The translations under genes and the position numbers were made by a program. 43,173 bases of DNA. Origin: Actinomycetes bacterium (GTDB lineage: Bacteria; Actinomycetota; Actinomycetes; Nanopelagicales; Nanopelagicaceae). The notes beneath the pieces were generated by a model that worked only from the letters and a program-made list of their open reading frames with translations, did no database searches and had not been told where the DNA came from. The DNA lies in assembly GCA_014190175.1 (NCBI GenBank), contig BJFZ01000008.1, forward strand, positions 1-43,173, given 5' to 3'. Each line of letters begins with the position of its first letter. The stretch's first letter is position 1. Positions 1 through 8,665 of the stretch are shown here, piece after piece.

Positions 1-1445
1 CATCTCTGCACTTGGAAGATGAAGAAATCTTGAAAAAATTTATGCTCTCCCGGGCAGGAGAAGACGGACTCTTTTACAACGAAGCCAAACCAGAATATGG
101 GTCAACTTACGCAGCGGATATGTTTTGTCAAAGCCGCGTATTTCTCGGACTGAATACTTGGTTTCAAAATTCAGGCTCTAATGTTGTAGAAGGACATCTA
201 GTTCGTCTTTCTAATCGTCTTGCAAATGTGGCTCAATGGGAGGGCAAATACGCTTGGTTCCCTGGTAGCGAATGGCGGGATGACCGATGGCTTGATGCTG
301 ATGGAACCATTGCGAAGTTTGATCCCAAGGTGGCATCGGCATTAAAAGCTCCTGGGTATCGAACAACATTGCTCGGTGGATTAGTCGAATACGCAGAGCT
401 ACTTGACGATAAAGAAGCCAAACGCTTAGCACTCGGTTTGGCACTAAATTATATTGATCGATCAGGTGCTATCGCCCCTGACGGAAGTTACGTTGGCCAC
501 ACACATAGTGGTGGTGTACTTCCCACGGTCCTGGGAGTGCTCCGTTGTGGGATCGCACTGGGAGATGAGAATCTTATTAATTGGGCACGAAAAGTTTATG
601 ACTTCACAATTACGCAGATCAGTAGCTTCGGCTGGCTTGCAGATGGAATTGGGTTTGCATCAGATTACTTTTGGGGAGATTTTTGTGAAACATGTGGACT
701 CGCAGACTTTATTGAGATAGGTATTTTATTGACCGAGAATAAAATAGGTGATTACTGGAATGTAGTAGAACGTTGTGCACGCAATCAATTGCTTGAAAAT
801 CAAATTAAGGATGTCAAAGGCTTATTTAATGGGCCAGTTTCAGAAAACCTGGTCGCAGCGACAATTGGTAGTTTCGCTTGCTGTGCGCTTCCAAATAGTT
901 ACCTTGGTTGGGATCAAGGTTTAGAAGGTTGCTGCATAGGAAGCGGGATTCGAGCCATCTATCTATTCTGGCGCCACGGCGTGAAAGACGATGGCCAAAA
1001 ATTAGTTATTAATGTTCCTATCTCCAGAGAAACCGAGATTGCGTATGTATATAGCGATGATCCCTTTGTTGGGTTACTCCGCATAGTAATGCGTCGTTCA
1101 GGATCAGTTGATTTACGGAAGCCCTTTGGAAACTCTGGACCGATCAGAATCACAGTAAACTCAAAAGAATCAAGTAATTTAGGCGAAGGTGAATGGTTTT
1201 ATCTTACGGGACTAGCTGCAGGCGATGAAATAATAATGGAGTACGGGCTCCCTGAGTCAAAAGAAAGAACTGTAATTGCTGGCAAATCTTATGACCTGTC
1301 ATGGCGAGGCAGGACTGTCATGGAGATAAATCCCCCAGGTAAAATTTGTTTAACTTATCAAAGAAGTAATTATCTTCAATCAAATAAATCAAAGCCAGAT
1401 AAAGTCTTTGCAGCAGAGCATCGAGAGAAATTATTACCATGGTAG
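1..1445 (+). CDS. GH127-like glycoside hydrolase (putative beta-L-arabinofuranosidase), 5'-truncated
   Basis: The reading frame is open through the left window edge, so the N-terminus is missing; a TTG at 12 is only the first possible start inside the window. It carries the metal/nucleophile pattern of the GH127 family (HypBA1 type): counted from the TTG at 12, CETC at residues 225-228 gives Glu226-x-Cys228, and GCC at 306-308 gives the Cys-Cys pair. In characterised GH127 enzymes these residues bind zinc and one Cys is the nucleophile. The all-helical N-terminal body and the beta-rich end with WRGRTVMEINPPG fit the family. The gene overlaps the next permease start by 7 bp, so they are cotranscribed. 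The visible 477 residues suggest a total like its paralogue at 3310-5067. The substrate (beta-L-arabinofuranosides) is inferred from the family; specificity could differ. Confidence 0.72.
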   Translation, partial: SLHLEDEEILKKFMLSRAGEDGLFYNEAKPEYGSTYAADMFCQSRVFLGLNTWFQNSGSNVVEGHLVRLSNRLANVAQWEGKYAWFPGSEWRDDRWLDADGTIAKFDPKVASALKAPGYRTTLLGGLVEYAELLDDKEAKRLALGLALNYIDRSGAIAPDGSYVGHTHSGGVLPTVLGVLRCGIALGDENLINWARKVYDFTITQISSFGWLADGIGFASDYFWGDFCETCGLADFIEIGILLTENKIGDYWNVVERCARNQLLENQIKDVKGLFNGPVSENLVAATIGSFACCALPNSYLGWDQGLEGCCIGSGIRAIYLFWRHGVKDDGQKLVINVPISRETEIAYVYSDDPFVGLLRIVMRRSGSVDLRKPFGNSGPIRITVNSKESSNLGEGEWFYLTGLAAGDEIIMEYGLPESKERTVIAGKSYDLSWRGRTVMEINPPGKICLTYQRSNYLQSNKSKPDKVFAAEHREKLLPW

Positions 1446-2398
1446 CTTTGCAAGCCAAGAAGAGAAAAATTAGTCTAGGTAAATATTTTGACTTTCCGCT
1501 TCATGCTCCACTACGTGCCCGGACACGTGAAGCGATTGCTGGATACATTTTTGTAGCTCCCGCAATAATAGGTTTTGTAATTTTGGTTGCTGTACCTATA
1601 GCTGCATCTTTTACACTTAGTTTTACAAACTTTGACATGATAAATACCCCAAAGTTTATTGGCGCAGATAATTATCAAACCATGATGCATGATCCTCTTT
1701 TTTGGCAATCATTAAAAGTAATTGCTATCTCGGCTTTTGTTGGCCTGCCTCTAAACCTAGTTTTATCTCTCACTCTTGCCGTTTTACTTAATCACCAAGT
1801 CAGAAGTATCGCGGTATGGCGCACGATTTATTATTTACCAACTGTTGTGGCACCAGCAAGTATTGCAGTTCTTTGGGTTTGGATTCTTAATCCTGAATTT
1901 GGCGTTATAAACGGAGCCTTGCGCTCAATAAATATTGAAGGTCCAAATTGGTTGGGAGATAGTCACACAGCCTTGGGCTCTTTAATCGTTGTCAATTTGT
2001 GGGCTATTGGTTCGAATGTCATCATCTACCTAGCTGGTTTACAGGGAATCCCAACTGAACTTTATGAAGCAGCAGCTGTTGATGGCGCTTGGGGTTGGAA
2101 AAGTTTTCGCTATATCACATTGCCGTTGTTGACTCCAGTAATTTTCTTTACTCTTGTTTTAGGATTAATTTATTCGTGGCAGTGGTTTAGTGAACCTTTC
2201 GTAATGACGAAAGGTGGGCCCGATAACAGCACATTAACTTATTTACTTTATGCATATCGGAATGCATTTGTGTATTTTAAAATGGGATATGCGCTGTCAT
2301 TAGTTTGGGTTATGTTTGCAATAGTCCTAATTCTTACTATTTTTGTATTCAGATCTAGTTCACACTGGGTTTACTACGAAAACCAAGAAGGGATGTGA
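1439..2398 (+). CDS. CUT1 carbohydrate ABC transporter permease (MalF/UgpA type)
   Basis: A 319-residue inner-membrane permease with about six hydrophobic segments. The first begins near residue 33 after a basic cytoplasmic N-terminus. The EAA loop reads YEAAAVDGAWGWKSF, which contacts the ATPase in binding-protein-dependent importers. It overlaps the upstream GH127-like gene by 7 bp and is followed at once by its partner permease, so it belongs to the glycan operon. It probably imports the oligosaccharides that the neighbouring hydrolases degrade. No binding protein or ATPase is visible next to it; the binding protein may lie upstream of the window. The family call is firm, the substrate is inferred from neighbours. 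Confidence 0.9.
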   Translation: MVALQAKKRKISLGKYFDFPLHAPLRARTREAIAGYIFVAPAIIGFVILVAVPIAASFTLSFTNFDMINTPKFIGADNYQTMMHDPLFWQSLKVIAISAFVGLPLNLVLSLTLAVLLNHQVRSIAVWRTIYYLPTVVAPASIAVLWVWILNPEFGVINGALRSINIEGPNWLGDSHTALGSLIVVNLWAIGSNVIIYLAGLQGIPTELYEAAAVDGAWGWKSFRYITLPLLTPVIFFTLVLGLIYSWQWFSEPFVMTKGGPDNSTLTYLLYAYRNAFVYFKMGYALSLVWVMFAIVLILTIFVFRSSSHWVYYENQEGM

Positions 2399-2402
2399 TT
2401 TT

Positions 2403-3251
2403 GTGATAACAACTTCGCGTAAACGAAGGCGCACAAAAAATTTCATTGTTTTGACAATAATTATTTTAGGTGCTTTACCTATGCTATTCCCGTTCTACTG
2501 GCAAATTACAACGTCCCTAAAGTCACCTAATCAAATTAGCCAGTGGCCGCCTACTTGGTTCCCATGGCCTTTGCACTTTGAAAATTATCAAGAATTAGCG
2601 GAACAGGTTCCATTATTAAATTATCTAAAAAATTCAGTGCTTATTGTTTCACTTGTAGTTATTGGAACAGTAAGTTCATGCAGCTTTGCAGCTTATGCTT
2701 TTGCAAGATTAAATTTTCCTGGAAGAAGTTTTATTTTCTTAACTTTAATTTCGGCGATTATTATTCCCTCTTTTGCATTATTAATACCACAATTTATTAT
2801 CTATCAAAAAATTGGCTGGTACGACACATTTTATCCATTGATTGTTCCAGCATTTTTTGGAAATGCTTTTTACATATTTCTGTTGAGGCAATATTTCATG
2901 GGAATACCTCGCGCAGTTGAGGACGCTGCAAGAATTGATGGCGCGGGTTTTCTACGCACCTTTCTTTATATTATTTTACCTATGTCAAAACCCGCTTTAG
3001 TTACTGTCGCTGTATTTACGTTTGTTAGCACTTGGAATGATTTCTCAGGTCCCTTGATATTCCTTACAGATGATAATAAGTTCACCATGCCGATTGGGCT
3101 TATCTTTTTCCAAGGAAGTCCTAGATCTGCCAGTCAGACTCACTTGTTGATGGCAATGTCAGTTTTGCTTGCTGCTCCGTGCGTCATCCTTTATTTCATT
3201 GCTCAGCGCGCATTTATGAGGGGAATCACTTTAGGAGGCGTAAATAGGTAA
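2403..3251 (+). CDS. CUT1 carbohydrate ABC transporter permease (MalG/UgpE type)
   Basis: An inner-membrane permease that pairs with the preceding gene. I chose the GTG at 2403 over an upstream ATG at 2343, because the upstream stretch lies inside the previous gene and GAAGGG at 2387-2392 sits at a suitable distance from the GTG. The product is then 282 residues, normal for MalG-type subunits. It begins with a basic stretch (SRKRRRTKN), has about six membrane segments, and carries the EAA loop VEDAARIDGAGFLRTF. The gap to the upstream stop codon is 4 bp. Together the two genes form the membrane channel of a sugar importer whose ATPase is not encoded in this window. Confidence 0.88.
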   Translation: MITTSRKRRRTKNFIVLTIIILGALPMLFPFYWQITTSLKSPNQISQWPPTWFPWPLHFENYQELAEQVPLLNYLKNSVLIVSLVVIGTVSSCSFAAYAFARLNFPGRSFIFLTLISAIIIPSFALLIPQFIIYQKIGWYDTFYPLIVPAFFGNAFYIFLLRQYFMGIPRAVEDAARIDGAGFLRTFLYIILPMSKPALVTVAVFTFVSTWNDFSGPLIFLTDDNKFTMPIGLIFFQGSPRSASQTHLLMAMSVLLAAPCVILYFIAQRAFMRGITLGGVNR

Positions 3252-3309
3252 AGTTTTTTTGAATTACTAATGAAAACAAATCCCTAAATTTTGAAAGGTG
3301 TAAATTAAA

Positions 3310-5067
3310 ATGATAAAAAATATTACCACAGCAGATACCGAGGAAAATTTAAATCCATTTGACCTAATGACTCTAGCCAAGCTTGCTTCGCAAGGGCTTA
3401 CTAGGCTTATAGATCTTGAAAGAAAAGGTCTCACTTATTTCATAGGCGAGTGGCGCGCTAATCCGCCCCGGGCGGTACATAATTTTTGGGATTATGGAGA
3501 TGGAAGTGGACGACTCCTTGATGCATTGACTCTTTGCGCGATCATGTCCAAACCAGATATTGAAAGTAAAAAAGCTACAACTCTTATCGAGGATTGGGTG
3601 CTACGTCAATTCGGTGCCGATGGTCTCTCTTGGGTACCTAACGAGCCATGGGCTAAGCCATGGGGAGATGATGCATTATTTGTTCATCCAGTGCTGGACG
3701 GAGAGTTTTGCGAAGTGAGTTGGTCACAACGAGGCTCACTGATGGGAATGTTAAGTAAGTATTTATCTACGGCAGATCCTCGCTATCTTGAAAAAGCCAA
3801 ACGACACGTTGATGGATTGCTGAATATCGCGGTAAAACACGTTGACGGACTTTATTTTCCTGATGTCTATTATCAGAATGTGGGATGGCAAACTTTGCGT
3901 CACGATATTGACCCGGTCATGGTTGAGTACAACGCTGCAATTCTTCCAGCCCTGGTGCGACTTTACGAAGTTACAAAATATGAACCAGCTCGCGAACTAG
4001 CAATAGGAATTACCAACTTTGCACTGCTTCACACGAAGGGTTATGGGCCAAATGGTGAATTTTTAGTGCCCGAAGGCAACCTTAGTTCACATTTCCATAC
4101 TCGTTCAAACTTTGTTCTAGGAGTACTAAAGCTTGGTATTGTAGAAGAAATAAAAGAGCATATCGCTTGGGCGAAATCTAGTTATGACCAATTACGGAAT
4201 CTTGGAACTGATTTTGGTTGGTTCCCAGAAGCTATCGGGGCACGCCATGGTGAGCTGTGTTGCACAACAGATATGATCGAGATTGCGTTACTTCTTGGAC
4301 AGCATGTAGAAAGAAATTATTTTGCAGATGCAGAGCGTTACGGAAGAAATCATTTAATTGAGAGCCAATGGCGCTCACTTCCAAGACTTCTATCAGCAGT
4401 ATCAAAACTTAAACCACCCCCAAGTGAAGAATCTGAGTTTCCTGACTATTTCACACTGGACAATGTGCCTGAGCGACAAATCGGAGCATTCTGTTCACGC
4501 CCGGCTTTGAATGATGGATTTCATCTTGACGCCACAGCGCTTATGCAATGCTGCAATGGTGCAGGGGCTCGTGCTATATATGATCTTTGGAGATATGCAA
4601 TAGAAGTCTCGGAGGCCGAAACACCCGTTAAAATTTCTATAAATCTTAGAATGAGTGTCGAAAATTCTCTCATGCGGGTAGTGAGTCATGAACCTGCAAA
4701 AGGCATGCTTGAGATCACTCCCAAAATTGATTGTAATGTTCACATCAGAGTTCCAGAAGGTACTGATTCAGCACTTTTGACATTGCCCGGTAATGCAGAG
4801 CAAAATCTAAAGGCAGTAGACGGATATGTGAATCTTTCGGCTCGTTCAGATGAGTTAGCACAAATCCAGTACGCATTGCAAGAACGGCAAGTGGAATACA
4901 GAGTTGGATCTAATGGCCGTGAAGATATTGTGCAGGGATTTTGGCGAGGTGAAACTTTGATGAAAGTTGATCCACCAGGAAGTTTTTATCCGTTCTACTT
5001 ACGTGATGATGATATCGCTCCAGTATTGCCAGCACTCGCATCTGGTAAGGCCATAGATTCGATATGA
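3310..5067 (+). CDS. GH127-like glycoside hydrolase (putative beta-L-arabinofuranosidase)
   Basis: A 585-residue protein paralogous to the truncated gene at the left edge. The GH127 pattern is complete: GELCC gives Glu315-x-Cys317, and MQCCNGAGAR gives Cys414-Cys415. In the characterised family Glu and three Cys hold zinc and one Cys attacks the anomeric carbon. The first two thirds look like an (alpha/alpha) barrel, and the last third is beta-rich and ends with FWRGETLMKVDPPGSFYPFY. There is no signal peptide, so it should act in the cytoplasm after uptake. GAAAGGTG lies upstream of the ATG at a usual distance. It sits between the permease pair and the GH38 gene. A related family (DUF1680, GH146-like) with another furanoside substrate is possible. 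Confidence 0.75.
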   Translation: MIKNITTADTEENLNPFDLMTLAKLASQGLTRLIDLERKGLTYFIGEWRANPPRAVHNFWDYGDGSGRLLDALTLCAIMSKPDIESKKATTLIEDWVLRQFGADGLSWVPNEPWAKPWGDDALFVHPVLDGEFCEVSWSQRGSLMGMLSKYLSTADPRYLEKAKRHVDGLLNIAVKHVDGLYFPDVYYQNVGWQTLRHDIDPVMVEYNAAILPALVRLYEVTKYEPARELAIGITNFALLHTKGYGPNGEFLVPEGNLSSHFHTRSNFVLGVLKLGIVEEIKEHIAWAKSSYDQLRNLGTDFGWFPEAIGARHGELCCTTDMIEIALLLGQHVERNYFADAERYGRNHLIESQWRSLPRLLSAVSKLKPPPSEESEFPDYFTLDNVPERQIGAFCSRPALNDGFHLDATALMQCCNGAGARAIYDLWRYAIEVSEAETPVKISINLRMSVENSLMRVVSHEPAKGMLEITPKIDCNVHIRVPEGTDSALLTLPGNAEQNLKAVDGYVNLSARSDELAQIQYALQERQVEYRVGSNGREDIVQGFWRGETLMKVDPPGSFYPFYLRDDDIAPVLPALASGKAIDSI

Positions 5068-5077
5068 GTAGAAACTA

Positions 5078-8000
5078 ATGGTTAAAACTAAGAATGGGAA
5101 TTATGTTTGGGAAATTGGTGGTCCTCCTCCCGCACGACTTCGCTTCAGTCAAGATTGGTTTAATTCAGCTGATTGCAGTGAACCAATCTTCGTAGTTGGT
5201 AAATCGGATCCCAAAACTGATTGGCCACTAGTGCACCCTGGACCACTTAATTCTTCGACTGGATTTCGTGAACTTTCTGCAACTGTTCTTTTCGAAGGTG
5301 AAATTAATTCAACACAGCATGGGCACATTCTAGAAATTGAAGCGCGTGAAGTCAGCGGACCATGCCCTGACTTACTCATTTCAGTAAACGGTCATAGCGG
5401 GATTGTGATACCTGACGCTGTGCGAGTTGATCGATCACATGGACCTTCTGTGCCTTCGCCAACAGCTGGTATTATTCGACGAAATTTATGGATTCCACCT
5501 GGCTTGGTTGTATCGGGCTCCAACCGCCTAGTTATTACAACGATTGCGACTCTTGAAGTGGATCCACAAGAATTAATTCCAGCTATGCGCCCTGACCTTG
5601 GATGGTTGTTTGGTAGCGCGATTGGCTGGGAACGACTTGCTCTTCGGGAAGTAGAAGAGCACTTTGTGCAACAACCAGCACAAGTTCATATTTCGATGCT
5701 TCCTCTATTTGTCCGTGAAGAAAATGGTTCGGTGCACGAGCTAGTTGATGTTATTGCAGAAAATCTTACAGAATTTAATCAAGTCGAAATTGAGCTTAAT
5801 CTTGAAGAAAAAATCATCAATCGGCAATTTCAAAATCTCGCTCACGAATTTGGTGATATTCGCATGCGAGTGCCAATACCGGAGTTTTTAGGTGAGAAGT
5901 TGGCAATAGTGAAGGTAAAGACCGCTTCTGCAACTGTTGAAATTAAGTCCCTAATCTATCCATCGCGTAAGTGGACGGTGCACCTAATCCCCCACGTTCA
6001 CCTCGATATTGGCTATACCGATGTTCAAGCCAAAGTGATTGAAGTACATAATCGCAACATCGACAAAGTTTTAGATATTGTTCAGCAAAATTCAGATTAT
6101 TCATTTTCGATAGATGGCTCGTTCAGCGTTGAAACCTTTATGGCATCACGAAGTGAAAAAAGAATTGAAGATTTAATGAGTGCACTTAGAGAGGGCAGTA
6201 TCTCGGTTAATGCTTTATGGGCTCTAATTCTCTCTGGAATTGCAAGTTTGGAAGATTTCTACCGGGCAATGTACTTTGCAGCGGAATTGCGCAGAAAGCA
6301 TGGAGTTCAACTTCGTTATGCAAATTTAACAGATGTCCCATCCTACACTTCTGCTCTTCCGTCGATCTTGGTTGCCGCTGGCATTGATTCATTTGTCGGA
6401 ATTTCAAATCACACTCGTGGCGGCAACGCCGATAGCGACGCCCTCCACCTTTTGTCACCTGTGCGATGGCGTGGACCTGATGGCTCTTCGGTGCTTGCCT
6501 ATTTTTCAGATCACTACAGCCAACTCCGGCTTGTTTGTGCTGATCCACCAACCATTGCAGGCGTCGCACAAGGACTGACAACTTTTTTGCGTCGTTATGA
6601 ACGGACCGACTATCTTCCAACAGATTTCCCATTACTTGGAACACATTCAGACAATGAAGATCTATCTCACGGTTACGCTGATTTGATCAAACGCTGGAGT
6701 GATAAATACGTGTGGCCTCGTTTGCAGTACTCCACTATGGCTGATTATCTAGATTCGGTTCGCCCATTATTTGACGATCTCCCAGAATTAGTCGGAGATG
6801 GTGGCAGCTTTTGGGAAGATGGTGTTGGTACGCAAGCTTGTGCTGTAGCCGTTCATCGCAGAACGCAGGCAATGTTGCCTGGTGTTGAATCTCTAAGTTC
6901 ATTATCTGCCAGTCTTACTGAGGGAGCAATCCCTGATTTTGGATCATTAGATGAAGCATGGCGAGCATTGCTAATTGGTTCAGAACATACATGGACGTGG
7001 GCACACACCATGACGCACCCCCATTCGCGGCAAAGTCTTGACCAACTCGACTGGAAAGTAGCACGAATTGAAAGAGGTCACCGTTTAGCCGTAGATGAGA
7101 TGAGACGGGCCCTAAGTCAGTTAGCTGAATTGATCAACGCTTCTTCGCTGCCTTCTATTCTTGTTTTTAACCCCAGCAGTTGGAAGCGCGACCTTATCTT
7201 TGATTTTGAAATAAGAGAGAACGAATTTACTCTAGATTTAACCAATAGCAAACTTGATTCATTTCAAGTAGGCGAGGTCGTGGATGGCCTTAAAATATTA
7301 CGAACTAAGCTGCCTGAAGTGCCGGGATTTGGTTTCTGCTTGCTACCTATTTCCAATATCTTGAGCGATAAAAAAATAGAAAGTCGTCCAGAGAGCCAAT
7401 CTCCTTTAACTAAAAATCCTGAGCCCAGCGAAGTTCCAAAAGTTTTAGAAACTATTTATTATCGTATTGAGATTGATGTCAATTCTGGAACAGTCACGAG
7501 TCTCTGGCATAAAGAACTCAATGTGGAACTGCTAGATAGTACATCTGGATTCTTTCTTGGTGATGTTCTCTACGTAGCTGGCGGTGGAAGCGCAGAAGGG
7601 CGTGGACTTAAAGATGAAGTTAGCAGTATTTATGACTACACCCCAGATTTGCCCGAGGTAAATCTGACAATTACAGGGGCCGAATTTTTTAATCCTGAAT
7701 TGCATCGAACGCCTTGGGGCTGGATTCTAGTAAGTACAGGAAAATCTCAAACATTACCTTTCATTCGGCGAGAAGTTGAGTTTTTTGATAACTCTGATGA
7801 GGTAAGTGTTCGAATCAATCTGCAAAAAGAGCCAACGTTATCTAAAGAGTCTGTTTATGTATCATTTCCTTTTGCGATTTCGAACCCGATAGTTCGATAT
7901 GACCGTCAACAAGGTTGGGTAAATCCTCAAGTTGACCACCATATTGGTGCGTGCAATGAGTGGCTAACAATTCAAAATTCCGTAACACTCACCGCAGATA

Positions 8001-8614
8001 ATTTCTCCGTGGCTTGGTCCGCGGCAGATGCTCCACTGTTCACAGTATCTGATGTGGTGCGAGGTACTTGGGCTCGTGAATTCAAGGCAACAAACGGTGT
8101 AATTTTTTCATGGGTTATGAATAATTATTGGATGACTAATACACCAGCTCAACAAAGTGGAAATCTTTCTCTGAGTTACTCATTTCGGCCAAGCAAAAAG
8201 TTTGACCCAATTTTTGCCGGAAGGCTAGGTCGCGAGCTTCGTTCCTCAGCTCTAGTAAGCGACCTCCTTCACACTGACCGAGGAGATAATGAGCGTCGTC
8301 CGATGTCAGCAAATGAAACCTTGTGGGAAATCGACGTTCCAGAAAACGTTGTAGTAACTATTCTCGCAGCACGTAATGGAGCCCAATTCACAGTACGAAT
8401 GCAGGAGGTAGGTGGTGACCCCACTCGCTTCAGACTGACTCACCCTGGATTGAACTCCTCACTTCATCATCTTTGGGGTGCATTTTGTACTGCTACTGAA
8501 GATGTGTTAGAAGTTGTTGATTTTGATACTGATGGAAGTGTCGAAGTTGAATTGAAGCCGTGGCAAGTGCGAACCTTGTGCTTTGGTAATTCTCAATTAA
8601 AGATTAAAACATAG
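5078..8614 (+). CDS. GH38-like alpha-mannosidase homologue
   Basis: A 1178-residue cytoplasmic-type protein without a signal peptide. Residues 1-300 are beta-rich. The GH38 catalytic region starts with HVHLDIGYTD at 306-315, where His308 and Asp310 match the zinc ligands of the family. TDVPSYTSALP near 418 and GTHSDNED further on also fit. SEHTWTWAHTMTHPHS from 635, with His637, corresponds to the last zinc-binding His. The C-terminal part from about 690 is the beta-sandwich of these enzymes. The block where the nucleophile Asp is expected (W-x3-D-E) reads NALWALILSGIAS at 378-390 with no acidic residue, so catalysis may differ from classical alpha-mannosidases. The gene follows the GH127-like gene by 10 bp and precedes the GH36 gene in the same operon. 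The homology is strong, the exact activity less sure. Confidence 0.75.
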   Translation: MVKTKNGNYVWEIGGPPPARLRFSQDWFNSADCSEPIFVVGKSDPKTDWPLVHPGPLNSSTGFRELSATVLFEGEINSTQHGHILEIEAREVSGPCPDLLISVNGHSGIVIPDAVRVDRSHGPSVPSPTAGIIRRNLWIPPGLVVSGSNRLVITTIATLEVDPQELIPAMRPDLGWLFGSAIGWERLALREVEEHFVQQPAQVHISMLPLFVREENGSVHELVDVIAENLTEFNQVEIELNLEEKIINRQFQNLAHEFGDIRMRVPIPEFLGEKLAIVKVKTASATVEIKSLIYPSRKWTVHLIPHVHLDIGYTDVQAKVIEVHNRNIDKVLDIVQQNSDYSFSIDGSFSVETFMASRSEKRIEDLMSALREGSISVNALWALILSGIASLEDFYRAMYFAAELRRKHGVQLRYANLTDVPSYTSALPSILVAAGIDSFVGISNHTRGGNADSDALHLLSPVRWRGPDGSSVLAYFSDHYSQLRLVCADPPTIAGVAQGLTTFLRRYERTDYLPTDFPLLGTHSDNEDLSHGYADLIKRWSDKYVWPRLQYSTMADYLDSVRPLFDDLPELVGDGGSFWEDGVGTQACAVAVHRRTQAMLPGVESLSSLSASLTEGAIPDFGSLDEAWRALLIGSEHTWTWAHTMTHPHSRQSLDQLDWKVARIERGHRLAVDEMRRALSQLAELINASSLPSILVFNPSSWKRDLIFDFEIRENEFTLDLTNSKLDSFQVGEVVDGLKILRTKLPEVPGFGFCLLPISNILSDKKIESRPESQSPLTKNPEPSEVPKVLETIYYRIEIDVNSGTVTSLWHKELNVELLDSTSGFFLGDVLYVAGGGSAEGRGLKDEVSSIYDYTPDLPEVNLTITGAEFFNPELHRTPWGWILVSTGKSQTLPFIRREVEFFDNSDEVSVRINLQKEPTLSKESVYVSFPFAISNPIVRYDRQQGWVNPQVDHHIGACNEWLTIQNSVTLTADNFSVAWSAADAPLFTVSDVVRGTWAREFKATNGVIFSWVMNNYWMTNTPAQQSGNLSLSYSFRPSKKFDPIFAGRLGRELRSSALVSDLLHTDRGDNERRPMSANETLWEIDVPENVVVTILAARNGAQFTVRMQEVGGDPTRFRLTHPGLNSSLHHLWGAFCTATEDVLEVVDFDTDGSVEVELKPWQVRTLCFGNSQLKIKT

Positions 8615-8665
8615 AAAGTTGTCAACGCAATTTAACTCTAGGTTAGTAGGAAGTGGGAGCCAGGA

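Noticed and set aside
12..14. TTG at 12 as the true start of the first GH127-like gene
   Set aside because: The frame is open to the window edge and the protein is shorter than its paralogue at the N-terminus, so the start lies upstream.
6207..6644. A 145-residue minus-strand reading frame inside the GH38-like gene
   Set aside because: It lies wholly within a well-supported gene, has no ribosome site and no recognisable domain.
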